This document shows positions 34,049 through 42,846 of a stretch of 64,000 nt of DNA, one piece after another. How positions within the stretch are numbered: the first letter of the stretch is position 1; every line of letters begins with the position of its first letter. Below the pieces are notes generated by a model. It saw nothing but the letters and a program-made list of their open reading frames with translations, made no database searches and was not told where the DNA came from. The DNA is from Clostridiales bacterium. GTDB lineage: Bacteria > Bacillota > Clostridia > Oscillospirales > Oscillospiraceae. The stretch covers positions 1 to 64,000 of the forward strand of contig QALX01000001.1 in NCBI GenBank assembly GCA_003150485.1, given 5' to 3'. The translations under genes were made by a program, and so were the position numbers.

Positions 34049-34621
34049 ATGAAGAAGTTTCCATTACACGATATTTTCACATTCCCCAATTTTCTCAGCT
34101 TTCTCAGAATCCCCATGGCGTTCCTGTTCTATCACTTTTACAACTGGAACAATCTGAAGGGACTTCTGCTGGCCGTATTATTCCTGATGCTCTCCGCAAT
34201 CACCGACCTTCTGGACGGCAAAATCGCCCGACATTTTCACCAGGTCTCGGAATTCGGAAAGATTCTGGACCCTGTGGCGGATAAAATCACCCAGGCGACC
34301 TTTATTCTCTCCCTGCTGAACCGTTATCCCGCCACTCTGGCCCTGTTTATCTTCTTCGTGGTGAAGGAGGTCACCATCAGCATCTTCGCTCTGGTGGCGG
34401 TGCGGCGCAGCGGGGAAAATAAGGGCGCCATGATTTACGGCAAGGTAAATACCGTCCTGCTCTATATCTGCCTGGGTATTCTGCTGTTCTTCATTGACCT
34501 GCCTCTGCGTGTCGCCAACTGTATTCTGTTACTGTCCTTCTTCTCGCTGTTTTTATCCATGACACTCTATCTGATCGCCTATATCAGAATCATCCTTCTC
34601 CACCGTGAAAAGGAACCCTAA
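34049..34621 (+). CDS. pgsA: CDP-alcohol phosphatidyltransferase, probable phosphatidylglycerophosphate synthase
   Basis: A membrane enzyme that transfers a phosphatidyl group from CDP-diacylglycerol to an alcohol, most likely glycerol-3-phosphate for phosphatidylglycerol synthesis. The 190 residues contain the complete CDP-alcohol motif D56-G-x2-A-R-...-G70-x3-D74-x3-D78 within DLLDGKIARHFHQVSE and FGKILDPVAD, plus about five membrane spans. AAGGGGG precedes ATG 34049. PgsA versus cardiolipin or inositol-type enzymes cannot be fully separated by eye, but the length and opening TFPNFLSFLRIP favour PgsA. Confidence 0.88.
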   Translation: MKKFPLHDIFTFPNFLSFLRIPMAFLFYHFYNWNNLKGLLLAVLFLMLSAITDLLDGKIARHFHQVSEFGKILDPVADKITQATFILSLLNRYPATLALFIFFVVKEVTISIFALVAVRRSGENKGAMIYGKVNTVLLYICLGILLFFIDLPLRVANCILLLSFFSLFLSMTLYLIAYIRIILLHREKEP

Positions 34622-34645
34622 CCTCTGAACTCTCTTGCGGGGAAC

Positions 34646-34702
34646 CGTACAACCCCCAGAACACCGCCTGAACGCGGATCGTTCTGGGGCTCTGTTGTAA
34701 CT
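34646..34702 (+). terminator. Hairpin after pgsA
   Basis: CCCCAGAAC and GTTCTGGGG, extended by ACAAC/GTTGT around a small bulge, form a stem with an inner CCGC/GCGG hairpin. No good T-run follows. It is probably a weak terminator between pgsA and the aldolase gene. Confidence 0.4.
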
Positions 34703-34749
34703 GTCCGGCCTCTGCCCCGCCCCATTTTTTTGAAAAGCAGGTGACTGAT

Positions 34750-35775
34750 ATGCTCCACTTTGACAGCGACTACATGGAAGGCGCTCACCCTGAAATTCTG
34801 CGGCGCCTGACCGAAACCAACCTGGAACAGACCCCCGGATACGGCAGCGACCGCTACACCGTTCAGGCCAGGGAAAAGATCCGTGCCGCCTGCGGCTGTC
34901 CCGAGGCAGCGATCCACTTCCTGGTGGGCGGCACCCAGACCAACGCCACCGTAATCGGCAGCCTGCTGGCCCCCTACCAGGGGGTTTTGGCCGCCGGCAC
35001 CGGCCACATCGCCACCCACGAGTCCGGCGCCATCGAGGCTGGCGGTCACAAGGTGCTGCCCCTGCCTCAGACAGACGGAAAAATCAGCGCCGCCGACCTG
35101 GCCCACTGGCTCTCCTCCTTCTACCAGGACGAGAACTGGGAGCACATGGTGCCACCCGGCATGGTCTACCTCTCCCACCCCACCGAGTACGGCACCCTGT
35201 ACACCAAAGCGGAGCTGGAGGCCATCCACCAGGTCTGCCGCCAGTACCAGCTCCGCCTGTACCTGGATGGGGCCCGGCTGGGCTACGGCCTGATGGCCGA
35301 CGGCACCGACGTCACCCTGGAAGATCTTGCCCGGCTGTGCGACGTGTTCTACATCGGTGGCACCAAAGTGGGCGCCCTCTTCGGGGAAGCCGTGGTCATC
35401 CCCCAGCCCAATCTGATCCCCCATTTCTTTACCCTCATCAAGCAGCACGGCGCCCTGCTGGCCAAGGGCCGTCTGCTGGGCCTTCAGTTCGACACCCTGT
35501 TTACCGACGGCCTCTATTTCCGTATCGCCCGCCACGCCATTGAGATGGCCCAGCGTCTGAAAACGGTATTTCGAGACAAAGGGTACCGCTTCTACCTGGA
35601 GACCGGCACCAATCAGCAGTTTATCGTGCTGGAGCGCCGCCAGCTGGAGGCCCTCTCCGCCCAGGTCTCCTTCGGCTTCTGGGAGAACCTGGACGACCAG
35701 CACACCGTCGTCCGCTTCGCCACCAGCTGGGCCACCCGACCGGAGGATATTGACGCCCTGGCCGCCCTGCTGTAA
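34750..35775 (+). CDS. Low-specificity threonine aldolase family PLP enzyme
   Basis: A fold-type I PLP enzyme, 341 residues, expected to cleave threonine or allo-threonine to glycine and acetaldehyde. The PLP lysine lies in FYIGGTKVGAL (K206); YLDGARLGYGL (~171) and LVGGTQTNATVIG (~58) are typical. AGCAGGTG lies 6 bp before the ATG at 34750, so I prefer it to the GTG at 34741. Some family members act on other beta-hydroxy amino acids, so the precise substrate is inferred. Confidence 0.88.
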   Translation: MLHFDSDYMEGAHPEILRRLTETNLEQTPGYGSDRYTVQAREKIRAACGCPEAAIHFLVGGTQTNATVIGSLLAPYQGVLAAGTGHIATHESGAIEAGGHKVLPLPQTDGKISAADLAHWLSSFYQDENWEHMVPPGMVYLSHPTEYGTLYTKAELEAIHQVCRQYQLRLYLDGARLGYGLMADGTDVTLEDLARLCDVFYIGGTKVGALFGEAVVIPQPNLIPHFFTLIKQHGALLAKGRLLGLQFDTLFTDGLYFRIARHAIEMAQRLKTVFRDKGYRFYLETGTNQQFIVLERRQLEALSAQVSFGFWENLDDQHTVVRFATSWATRPEDIDALAALL

Positions 35776-35798
35776 CTGTTTCAAATTACTCCGTCATC

Positions 35799-35827
35799 TT
35801 GCGTCTTTCGGCAAAGTGCTATATAAT
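35799..35827 (+). promoter_or_regulatory. Promoter of the 71-residue protein gene
   Basis: TTGCGT (35799-35804), 17-bp spacer, TATAAT (35822-35827), 38 bp before the start codon. Confidence 0.8.
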
Positions 35828-35865
35828 AAGGTACAAAGAATACGAACCACAAGAGGTGAACCGAT

Positions 35866-36081
35866 ATGTACAAGAAATATGACAGCTATCGCTATCAGGT
35901 TATGTGGAACCATCCCAAGCTCATGGTCAATGACCCCGAGCATTTTGAGTGCTACTATGAGACCAACTTCCTGGACCACGCCAAGTACTATGCCATGTCT
36001 CTGCTGGGCAAGGGCGCTACCGTCTACGTCTACGATACCAAGCGGAACGAACGGGTCAAGAACTTTGACGAAGAGCGCTGA
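35866..36081 (+). CDS. Small protein of unknown function, 71 residues
   Basis: No family was recognised. The protein is polar and aromatic-rich (eight Tyr), has no signal peptide or membrane span, and is predicted mixed alpha/beta. A notable stretch is FECYYETNFLDHAKYYAMSL. It is well supported as a gene by a near-consensus promoter, an AGAGGTG ribosome site and a strong terminator, so it is a deliberate single-gene transcription unit and probably well expressed. Confidence 0.75.
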   Translation: MYKKYDSYRYQVMWNHPKLMVNDPEHFECYYETNFLDHAKYYAMSLLGKGATVYVYDTKRNERVKNFDEER

Positions 36082-36102
36082 ACCGCATTTTCTTACATAA
36101 CA

Positions 36103-36134
36103 AACCGGCAGGCTCCACGGCCTGCCGGTTTTCC
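36103..36134 (+). terminator. Terminator of the 71-residue protein gene
   Basis: AACCGGCAGG (36103-36112) and CCTGCCGGTT (36121-36130) form a 10-bp stem followed by TTCCC. Confidence 0.85.
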
Positions 36135-36138
36135 CATG

Positions 36139-36176
36139 CCAAAAAGAGGGTCCCGTGCTGTACACGGGACCCTCTT
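36139..36176 (-). terminator. Terminator of the marR-RND operon
   Basis: AAGAGGGTCCCGTG (36144-36157) and CACGGGACCCTCTT (36163-36176) form a 14-bp stem. On the minus strand T's follow. Confidence 0.9.
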
Positions 36177-36187
36177 GGTCTGTCTGT

Positions 36188-39100
36188 TTAATGCTCCAGC
36201 AGTCCGGTCTGATCGTCCAGAACCTCGTCGTCCAAGTCAATGACTCTGGGCTGCTTCCGGTAGAAAATATCATACATGACCGGCACCACAAAGAGGGTCA
36301 TCAGGGTCGCATAGGCCAAGCCCCCTGCCACCACAATGGCCATACCCCGGCTGGCCGCCGCTGTGGTGGACTGACTGAAAATCAGCGAACACATGGACAG
36401 GATGGTAGTCAGGGCCGTCATCAAAATGGGACGCATTCTGGCCTGGCCGGTAAGCACAAGGGCCCGGCGCTTCTCCACCCCTTCCAGCCGCAGCTGGTTG
36501 GTGTAGTCCACGAACACAATGCCGTTGTTGACCACCGTTCCCATCAGCACCATAAAGCCCATCAGGCTCATCATGGACAGCTGCTCTCCGGCGATCAGCA
36601 GTCCGATCAGTCCACCGGTAAAGGCCAGCGGCACGGTAAACAGGATGATAAAGGGGCTGAGCAGGCTCTGGAACTGGGCCACCATCACCAGGTAGATGAA
36701 CAGCAGGCCCAGAGCCAGCATCTGCACCATCTGGGACACCATGTCCATGGTGCTCTCGGTCTCGCCGCCAATCTCCGCGCTGTAGCCGTCGGGGAACTTG
36801 TACTGGTCCAGCCGCTCCTGCACCTGCTGGGACAGGCGGGTGGTGTTGTAGCCCTCCATGGTGTCTGCGGTGACGCTCATCATCCGGGCGTTATTCTCAC
36901 GGGCAATGGATGCCACGCCCTCCTCGTACTCCACCTTGGCGAATTCCTTCAGCTTGTGAGTTTCCGTGTCGGTAGTACCGTCATCGTTGGTCACCGTGGT
37001 TTCAAACTCCAGATTCATCAGGCTCTCTTTTTTCAGCAGGGAGTCCTCATCTACAATGTTGACCTCCATATCCTGACCGTCAACAGTCACCGTAGCTGCT
37101 TCCTTCTCCCGGGTCAGGCCGTCGCTGATGGAGGAGTAGATCTGCGCCACCGTCAGCCCCAGCCCCATAGCTTTGTCCTTGTCGATGACCAGGCGCATGA
37201 CCTGATCTCCCTCCTCCTGGCCGTTGGAGATGTTTTCAAACCCCTTGACTTCGCCCACCAGCGCCTCAATATCCTTGCTGATCTTCATCAGCTGGTCCAG
37301 ATCGTCGCCGTAAATGTCAATTTGCAGGCCGCTGCCTATCAGGCTAGCCGTGTCCCCCATGGAGGAAGAGGAAACCACCAGGTCACAGTCCAGGTCCGCG
37401 GTCTTTTTCTCGATGTCAGAACAGATTTCCGCCACCTCGCCCTCCTGGTTCACCGTATCGTCGGGCAACACATAGAAGGAGTACCGGGTGTAGTCCTCCT
37501 CCGCCCCCTGGGCGCTGGCGACCAGCGTCATGCTGCCGCCGGCCAGGGCGCCCACCGTATCCACATGGTCCACCTGGAGCACCCGCTCCATCACCTGGTC
37601 GGCCACGGCATAGGCGTCCTCTTTTTCCACGTCATCCTCCAGCTGCAACGTGACGGCGATCTGGTCACTGCTGATATCGGGAATCATAACGATCCCCATC
37701 CGGGCCACCTGGATCACAGAGAAGGCCAGCAGCAGTACGGATACAAGGATCGGCACCGCCTTCACCCGCAGGCAGAAGCGCAGAACTGAGCCATAGACTC
37801 CCAGCACCTTGTCAAACCAGGGATGGGCTTTGGGCTTGGCCCGCCGCAGCATCAGAGAGCCCATAGTGGGCACCACCGTCAGGGATACCAGCAGGGAGGC
37901 CACCAGGGCATAGGTGATGGTCAGGGCGAAGGGCAGCATCAGCTGACGGGTATAGCCCGTGGTAAAAATCATGGGCAGGAATACGCAGATCGTGGTCAGC
38001 GTAGAGGCCAGGATGGGCCCCTGGACCTGCCGGGCGCCCTGAACCGAGGCCCGCGCCGCATCTACCCCCCGGTTTGAGATACGGTAGATATTCTCTATCA
38101 CCACAATCGAGTTGTCCACCAGCATACCGATGCCTAGGGCGAGGCCCGCCAGAGACATCATATTTAAGGTAATGCCGCTGAAATACATCATCAGAATGGC
38201 CACCAGCACACTGAACGGGATGGAGAAGGCTACCACCAGAGTGGGCTTCACGTCCTTCAGGAAGACGGCCAGGACGATGATGGCCAAAATGGCGCCGATG
38301 ATGATGCTGCTCAGAATGCTGCTGATAAACTGGGCGATAAACTTGCCCTGGTCATTCAGAATTGCAAAGTGCAGCCCGTCATATTCGGCCTCCAGTTCTT
38401 TTATCTCCGCATTGCACGCCTCGGAAACGGCGCTGGTTCCCGCCGTGCTGCCCTTAAAGATGGACAGCACAATGGCGTCCTCGCCGTTGACTCGGGCGTA
38501 GCTCTCCCCGGCGTTGTCCACCACGGTAATCTTGGCCACGTCCCCCAGTTTCACGTCGCCGATGCCGTCCACATGGCACAGCACCATCCCCTTCAGCTCT
38601 TTGACGTCGTCAAACCCCTGGCCCACCTTCAGCAGCCATTGATTGTCCTTTTTGTCGTCAATGTAACCGGCAGGCATCTCGAAGTTCTGGGCGTACACCA
38701 GGGAGGACAGGCTGCTCATGTTCAGCAGCTCATCCAGATTTGCCTTTTTCAGGGCCTCTTCCCGGGAGTCCTCATATTTTTCTTTGGCGGATGCCAGTTC
38801 CTTCTCCGCCGCCTCCATCTGGGCGGAAGCACTGCCAAAACCTGCCGCCGCCTGGATTTTTGCCGACTCCACATCGCTGTAAGTATTATCCCCCATGGCG
38901 TCCTGGTACTGTTCAATGATGGCCTCGGTCACCTTGATCTCCACCTGGAGCGCGGTGATCTCGCTGTCAAACTGCTCCACTGCGGACTGGCTCTTCTCCA
39001 GCCCCTTTGCGGACGCGGTCAGGGTGTCGACCGTGGTCTTGATGTCCCCCACCGTGGTGGTGCCGCTGTCAATCAGCTGCTGCAGGGCGGCGACAGTGGT

Positions 39101-40096
39101 CTCATCCAACCCCATGGCGGCTCCGGCGGCCACCAGATCCGCCAGGGCCGTTTCATCGGTACAGCCCGCCCCGGTCAGGCTCTGGTAGAGCGTCTCCATC
39201 TGAGCCGCGGAGTCGTTGAGCTGGCTGATACTGTCATCAATGGCGGCGTAGTCCACCCCGTTCTTTTCCAGCTGGCCGATCACCTGTTCCCGGGCGCCCT
39301 GGAGGGCCTTCAGGCTGGCCTGCTGGCTCACCAGCTGGCTCTGGTAGGCGGAGAGCTGATCCGTCGCCTGGGACGCCTGTCCCAGCTGGTCGCTGGTGCT
39401 GGTCTGGGAGTCCTCCAGCTCACCCTTGGCTTTGTCCAGCTTGGACTGGGCTTTGTTCAGCTCCTTCTTGGCCTTGGCCAGGCTTCCGCTGACCTTCACC
39501 AGCACCTTATCGTTGATCTCATCCACCTTGTCCTGATCCAGGCGCACCTCGATGGACTTTTCCACCAGACCGATATTGCTGACGCTGGCCACCCCCTCCT
39601 GGCGCTCCAGGCGCGGGATCAGGGTCTCGTCGGTGAAATCGGACAGGGCGTAGATGTCCTTCCCCTCGTATCCCACCGAGGTGTACATGGTGGCCACCAT
39701 ATCCATCGACATCTCCATCACATTGGATGTACCGCATGCTTCCGGCAGGCTCTCCTTCACCGATGTGATGGCGGAGTTGATCTTCACCATGGCGGAGTCC
39801 ATATTGGTGCCGTCGGCAAACTCCAGCATCACCAGACTGTAGTTCTCCGCACTGGAGCTGGTCACATTTTTGACGCCGGTTACCGTCCCCAGTGCACTCT
39901 CCATGGGCTCGGTTACACTGGACTCCACCTTTTCCGGGCTGGCCCCGGGATAGGTGGTGATCACCATCATGTAGGGCAAGTCCATCTCCGGCAGCAGGTC
40001 CGTAGCCATCTTGGTCAGACAGACAGCGCTGAGGGTCAGGGCGATAATCACCGCCACAAACACAGTAAATGGTTTCTTTACACAGAATTTAGACAT
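36188..40096 (-). CDS. RND-family efflux permease with a coiled-coil insertion
   Basis: A proton-driven exporter of the AcrB/SwrC superfamily, 1302 residues, about 250 longer than AcrB. It opens MSKFCVKKPFTVFVAVIIAL (span 1), then the first porter domain begins TDLLPEMDLPYM. Residues ~200-455 are an inserted Ala/Gln/Lys/Glu-rich region with heptad character (KAKKELNKAQSKLDKAKGEL and similar), predicted to form long extracytoplasmic coiled coils. The second half has the usual spans, GLALGIGMLVDNSIVVIENI with the proton-relay Asp, and the repeated porter and TM blocks. It follows the MarR gene by 37 bp in one operon. No separate membrane-fusion adaptor gene is adjacent, and the insertion may take that place. 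Substrates are unknown. Confidence 0.92.
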   Translation of the reverse strand: MSKFCVKKPFTVFVAVIIALTLSAVCLTKMATDLLPEMDLPYMMVITTYPGASPEKVESSVTEPMESALGTVTGVKNVTSSSAENYSLVMLEFADGTNMDSAMVKINSAITSVKESLPEACGTSNVMEMSMDMVATMYTSVGYEGKDIYALSDFTDETLIPRLERQEGVASVSNIGLVEKSIEVRLDQDKVDEINDKVLVKVSGSLAKAKKELNKAQSKLDKAKGELEDSQTSTSDQLGQASQATDQLSAYQSQLVSQQASLKALQGAREQVIGQLEKNGVDYAAIDDSISQLNDSAAQMETLYQSLTGAGCTDETALADLVAAGAAMGLDETTVAALQQLIDSGTTTVGDIKTTVDTLTASAKGLEKSQSAVEQFDSEITALQVEIKVTEAIIEQYQDAMGDNTYSDVESAKIQAAAGFGSASAQMEAAEKELASAKEKYEDSREEALKKANLDELLNMSSLSSLVYAQNFEMPAGYIDDKKDNQWLLKVGQGFDDVKELKGMVLCHVDGIGDVKLGDVAKITVVDNAGESYARVNGEDAIVLSIFKGSTAGTSAVSEACNAEIKELEAEYDGLHFAILNDQGKFIAQFISSILSSIIIGAILAIIVLAVFLKDVKPTLVVAFSIPFSVLVAILMMYFSGITLNMMSLAGLALGIGMLVDNSIVVIENIYRISNRGVDAARASVQGARQVQGPILASTLTTICVFLPMIFTTGYTRQLMLPFALTITYALVASLLVSLTVVPTMGSLMLRRAKPKAHPWFDKVLGVYGSVLRFCLRVKAVPILVSVLLLAFSVIQVARMGIVMIPDISSDQIAVTLQLEDDVEKEDAYAVADQVMERVLQVDHVDTVGALAGGSMTLVASAQGAEEDYTRYSFYVLPDDTVNQEGEVAEICSDIEKKTADLDCDLVVSSSSMGDTASLIGSGLQIDIYGDDLDQLMKISKDIEALVGEVKGFENISNGQEEGDQVMRLVIDKDKAMGLGLTVAQIYSSISDGLTREKEAATVTVDGQDMEVNIVDEDSLLKKESLMNLEFETTVTNDDGTTDTETHKLKEFAKVEYEEGVASIARENNARMMSVTADTMEGYNTTRLSQQVQERLDQYKFPDGYSAEIGGETESTMDMVSQMVQMLALGLLFIYLVMVAQFQSLLSPFIILFTVPLAFTGGLIGLLIAGEQLSMMSLMGFMVLMGTVVNNGIVFVDYTNQLRLEGVEKRRALVLTGQARMRPILMTALTTILSMCSLIFSQSTTAAASRGMAIVVAGGLAYATLMTLFVVPVMYDIFYRKQPRVIDLDDEVLDDQTGLLEH

Positions 40097-40133
40097 GATT
40101 TTTTATCATCCTTTGACTTTGCCGACCGCTCGG

Positions 40134-40565
40134 CTATTCTCGCAGCATCTCCTGCACGTTGTCGTAAACTCGTTGACTAAAGGACCGCAGCAATTTCATC
40201 TCCTCGTCGGAAAAACCGGAAAACAGCTGCGCCAACAGCTTCGTTCGGTCCGCCTCTCCCCGCTGGATCAGCTCCTGCGCGCTGTCCATCAGCTTCAGAT
40301 GGATCAGCCGCCGGTCTTCCGAATCGGCCTCCCGCCTCAGATAGCCCCGCTGAACCAGATTTTCCACCGCGTTGGACACATTGGACTTGGCCAGCAGCAG
40401 CGCTTCGGCAATGTCTCGGCTGGTATCCAGTTTCGGATGGTCGTGGAGGAACCCCAGAATGCCAATTTCCACATGGGACAGCCCGAACTCCTTCACCAAC
40501 GCCTCTGCATTCTTGCTGCACAGACGCTTTGCGCTGTGGGCCCAGACCATCAGGCCATTTGTCAT
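40134..40565 (-). CDS. MarR-family transcriptional regulator
   Basis: A dimeric winged-helix repressor of 143 residues. The HTH and wing are visible in DTSRDIAEALLLAKSNVSNAVENLVQRGYLRREADSEDRRLIHLKL (~47-92; quoted in the family's usual order of HTH then wing), flanked by helical dimerisation segments. It is the first gene of the operon with the RND pump and probably represses both until a substrate binds. A near-palindrome overlaps its -10 (40621-40638). The start is ATG 40565 after a purine-rich GGGGAATGAGAGAG stretch. Confidence 0.92.
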   Translation of the reverse strand: MTNGLMVWAHSAKRLCSKNAEALVKEFGLSHVEIGILGFLHDHPKLDTSRDIAEALLLAKSNVSNAVENLVQRGYLRREADSEDRRLIHLKLMDSAQELIQRGEADRTKLLAQLFSGFSDEEMKLLRSFSQRVYDNVQEMLRE

Positions 40566-40620
40566 CTCTCTCTCATTCCCCTCTCGCGCCGCCGGAGGAA
40601 CCGGTTCGGCACTCTGTTCA

Positions 40621-40658
40621 CTTTATAACCATTATAAGCAGAACCGCTCTCCTGTCAA
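40621..40658 (-). promoter_or_regulatory. Promoter and candidate operator of the marR-RND operon
   Basis: Minus-strand TTGACA (40653-40658) and TATAAT (40631-40636) with a 16-bp spacer are perfect hexamers. The near-palindrome CTTATAATGGTTATAAAG (minus strand, 40638-40621) covers the -10, a typical position for MarR autorepression. Confidence 0.75.
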
Positions 40659-40763
40659 GGGGAAACCTGTCCTCTCTTGCCTTTCCCCGCCGGATGCGAT
40701 AAACTGAACCTGTTACAACACAGAAGACAGTTGGCAGTGCGCCGCCTGGGAGGGATTCGGACG

Positions 40764-41954
40764 ATGAAAACACTTTATTTGGAATGCAACATGGGTTGTT
40801 CCGGCGACATGCTGCTGGGAGCGCTGCTGGAACTGCTGCCAGATCCCCAGCAGTGGCTGGACCGGTTTCACCAGATCGGCCTGCCCCGGGTCCGGCTGGA
40901 ACAGTCCACCCAGGCCAAGTGCGGCATCTACGGCACCCACGTGTCCGTTCTCATTGACGGCTCCCTGGAGGAGACCGAGGGCAGCCGGGATTACCATCAT
41001 CATGCGCATCACGATCTGGGCCATCTCTCCGACCTGATCCGCGCACTGGCTATCCCGGACCGGGTCAAGGAGCAGGCGCTGGCCGTATACCAGCTGCTGG
41101 CAGAGGCGGAGTCCCAGGTCCATCGGACCACGGTGGAGCAGATCCACTTCCATGAGGTGGGCAGCCTGGACGCAGTGGCAGATATCGTCGGAGTCTGCCT
41201 GCTGCTGGACGAGCTGCGTCCGGACGGTATCCTGGCCTCTCCCGTAGTGGCAGGCAGCGGCTCCGTACACTGCGCCCACGGCATTCTGCCGGTGCCCGCC
41301 CCGGCCACCGCCGTCCTGCTCCAGGGGATTCCCTGGCGCTCCGGGGATTTGGAAGGGGAACTCTGCACCCCTACCGGCGCCGCCCTGCTCAAGCATTTTG
41401 TCCAGTCCTTTGGCCCCATGCCCACTTTGACTGTAGAACGGATCGGTATTGGGACTGGTCAGAAGGATTTCCCACAGGCCAACCTCCTGCGGGCTTTCTG
41501 GTGCAGCTCCGCCGTAGACGCCCCCACCGCCCCCCGCCAGATCGCAGAGCTGCGCTGTACCCTGGACGATATGACCGGAGAGGATCTGGGGTTTGCCGTC
41601 CAGCTGCTGCTGGACGCCGGCGCCCTGGACGTCTACACCCTTCCAATACAGATGAAGAAAAACCGTCCCGGCATCATCCTCTGCGTCACCTGCCCCGTGG
41701 CGGACAGCGACGCCTTCGCCCGGCTGATGCTGCGCCACACCACTACGGCCGGTGTGCGCAAACAGGTAGCGGAGCGCTATCCCCTTCAGGTCCGCTTCTC
41801 CCAGGCGGACACCCCCTATGGTCCCGTCCGCATCAAGCACTACGCCGGCCTCGAAGCAGAAAAATCCAAGCCGGAGTTTGAGGACCTGGCCCGGGCCGCC
41901 AGGGAGCACAACGTCCCCATTGCAGCTGTACGCAGTTTTCTGAGCAAGCGCTGA
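40764..41954 (+). CDS. larC: Nickel pincer cofactor biosynthesis protein LarC
   Basis: LarC is the CTP-dependent nickel insertase that completes the nickel-pincer nucleotide cofactor. The 396 residues begin LYLECNMGCSGDMLLGALLELL, contain the His-rich YHHHAHHDLGHL segment (~81-92) and HFHEVGSLDAVADIVG (~131), and have a C-terminal ferredoxin-like domain. The gene is one uninterrupted frame, unlike Lactobacillus larC, which needs a programmed frameshift. No larA, larB or larE is nearby. GGGAGGG precedes ATG 40764, which I prefer because the family starts there. It is a single-gene unit ending at a terminator. Confidence 0.88.
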   Translation: MKTLYLECNMGCSGDMLLGALLELLPDPQQWLDRFHQIGLPRVRLEQSTQAKCGIYGTHVSVLIDGSLEETEGSRDYHHHAHHDLGHLSDLIRALAIPDRVKEQALAVYQLLAEAESQVHRTTVEQIHFHEVGSLDAVADIVGVCLLLDELRPDGILASPVVAGSGSVHCAHGILPVPAPATAVLLQGIPWRSGDLEGELCTPTGAALLKHFVQSFGPMPTLTVERIGIGTGQKDFPQANLLRAFWCSSAVDAPTAPRQIAELRCTLDDMTGEDLGFAVQLLLDAGALDVYTLPIQMKKNRPGIILCVTCPVADSDAFARLMLRHTTTAGVRKQVAERYPLQVRFSQADTPYGPVRIKHYAGLEAEKSKPEFEDLARAAREHNVPIAAVRSFLSKR

Positions 41955-41964
41955 CAACAACGAC

Positions 41965-42002
41965 AAAAACCGCCTCTCACGGTGAGCGGCGGTTTTCATT
42001 TT
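41965..42002. terminator. Bidirectional terminator, larC / TRIC gene
   Basis: AAACCGCC plus CTCAC pairs with GTGAG plus GGCGGTTT, with A's before and T's after. Confidence 0.85.
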
Positions 42003-42015
42003 GTTACATACTTAT

Positions 42016-42645
42016 TCACGCTTTTGCCCGGGGCAGATTCCAACGGTACCGGGAGGCAAGGGCCCGCACCAGGCAAATCAGCCCCACAGAGAGCAACATG
42101 GCCAGCCACTCCTCCGTCACCGGCAGCAGACAGATATAAGTGACGGCTCCCAGAAGGGACGCGGTAATATAGATGCGCTTCATAAACATCGACGGCATAT
42201 CCCCGGCCAAAACGTCCCGGATCACGCCGCCGCCGGTGCCGGTGACCACCCCCACAAAGCCCAGTAAAAAGGGGTTGTACCAGTCCAGCACCGCCATAGC
42301 CCCCTGGATGCCCACTACGGTAAACACTGCCATTCCAACTGTGTCCAGCCAGAACAAAATCAGGTCAAAGAGCCGCTGCCTGCGGTTGAGCAGGGAGCGC
42401 ACACAGGGGAAAAAGATCACCAGCGCAGCGCAAAAAGCAATGACCGTATAACCGGGATTTCGAAAGGCCACCGGCGGGGTCTCTCCGATGATGACGTCCC
42501 GCAGGACGCCTCCGCCCACCGCGGTGACAATCCCCAGCAAAATCACACCAAACAGGTCCATCTTTTTGCGGATACCGGTGATCGCTCCGCTGATGGAAAA
42601 GGCCGCGATGCCCACCTGTTCAATGGCTGCAATAATCAGTTCCAT
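42016..42645 (-). CDS. TRIC cation channel family protein (UPF0126/YicG)
   Basis: A 209-residue membrane protein with seven spans built as two related three-span units. The duplicated glycine motif is seen twice, AVGGGVLRDVIIGETP (~42) and GTGGGVIRDVLAGDMP (~128). Prokaryotic members form trimeric K+/cation channels in structural studies; others have been proposed as amino-acid transporters. AGGAGG lies before ATG 42645. It converges with larC. Confidence 0.9.
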   Translation of the reverse strand: MELIIAAIEQVGIAAFSISGAITGIRKKMDLFGVILLGIVTAVGGGVLRDVIIGETPPVAFRNPGYTVIAFCAALVIFFPCVRSLLNRRQRLFDLILFWLDTVGMAVFTVVGIQGAMAVLDWYNPFLLGFVGVVTGTGGGVIRDVLAGDMPSMFMKRIYITASLLGAVTYICLLPVTEEWLAMLLSVGLICLVRALASRYRWNLPRAKA

Positions 42646-42846
42646 CCCACATTCCTCCTGTCAGAACCCAGCATATGCACCTAGGTCCGCAGGGGTTCCG
42701 ACTGCCGCAAATTCCCTCCCGTGCAAGGGATTGCTCCGCATGGGAACCCTCCGTCTGTTCGGCCTCAGTATAGGCAACGCACGCTGAAAAAACAAGGGAC
42801 AATTTCACCGATTTTGCAGGAATTCCTGCGCTGTTTTTGACTCTTT

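Noticed and set aside
38369..40180. A 603-codon open frame opposite the RND pump
   Set aside because: It lies antisense to a clear RND gene, is rich in His/Leu/Gly as expected of antisense translation, and matches no family.
40677..40763. Upstream extension of larC
   Set aside because: The family begins at the MKTLYLECNMGCSGD position, with GGGAGGG before it; the extension has no ribosome site.
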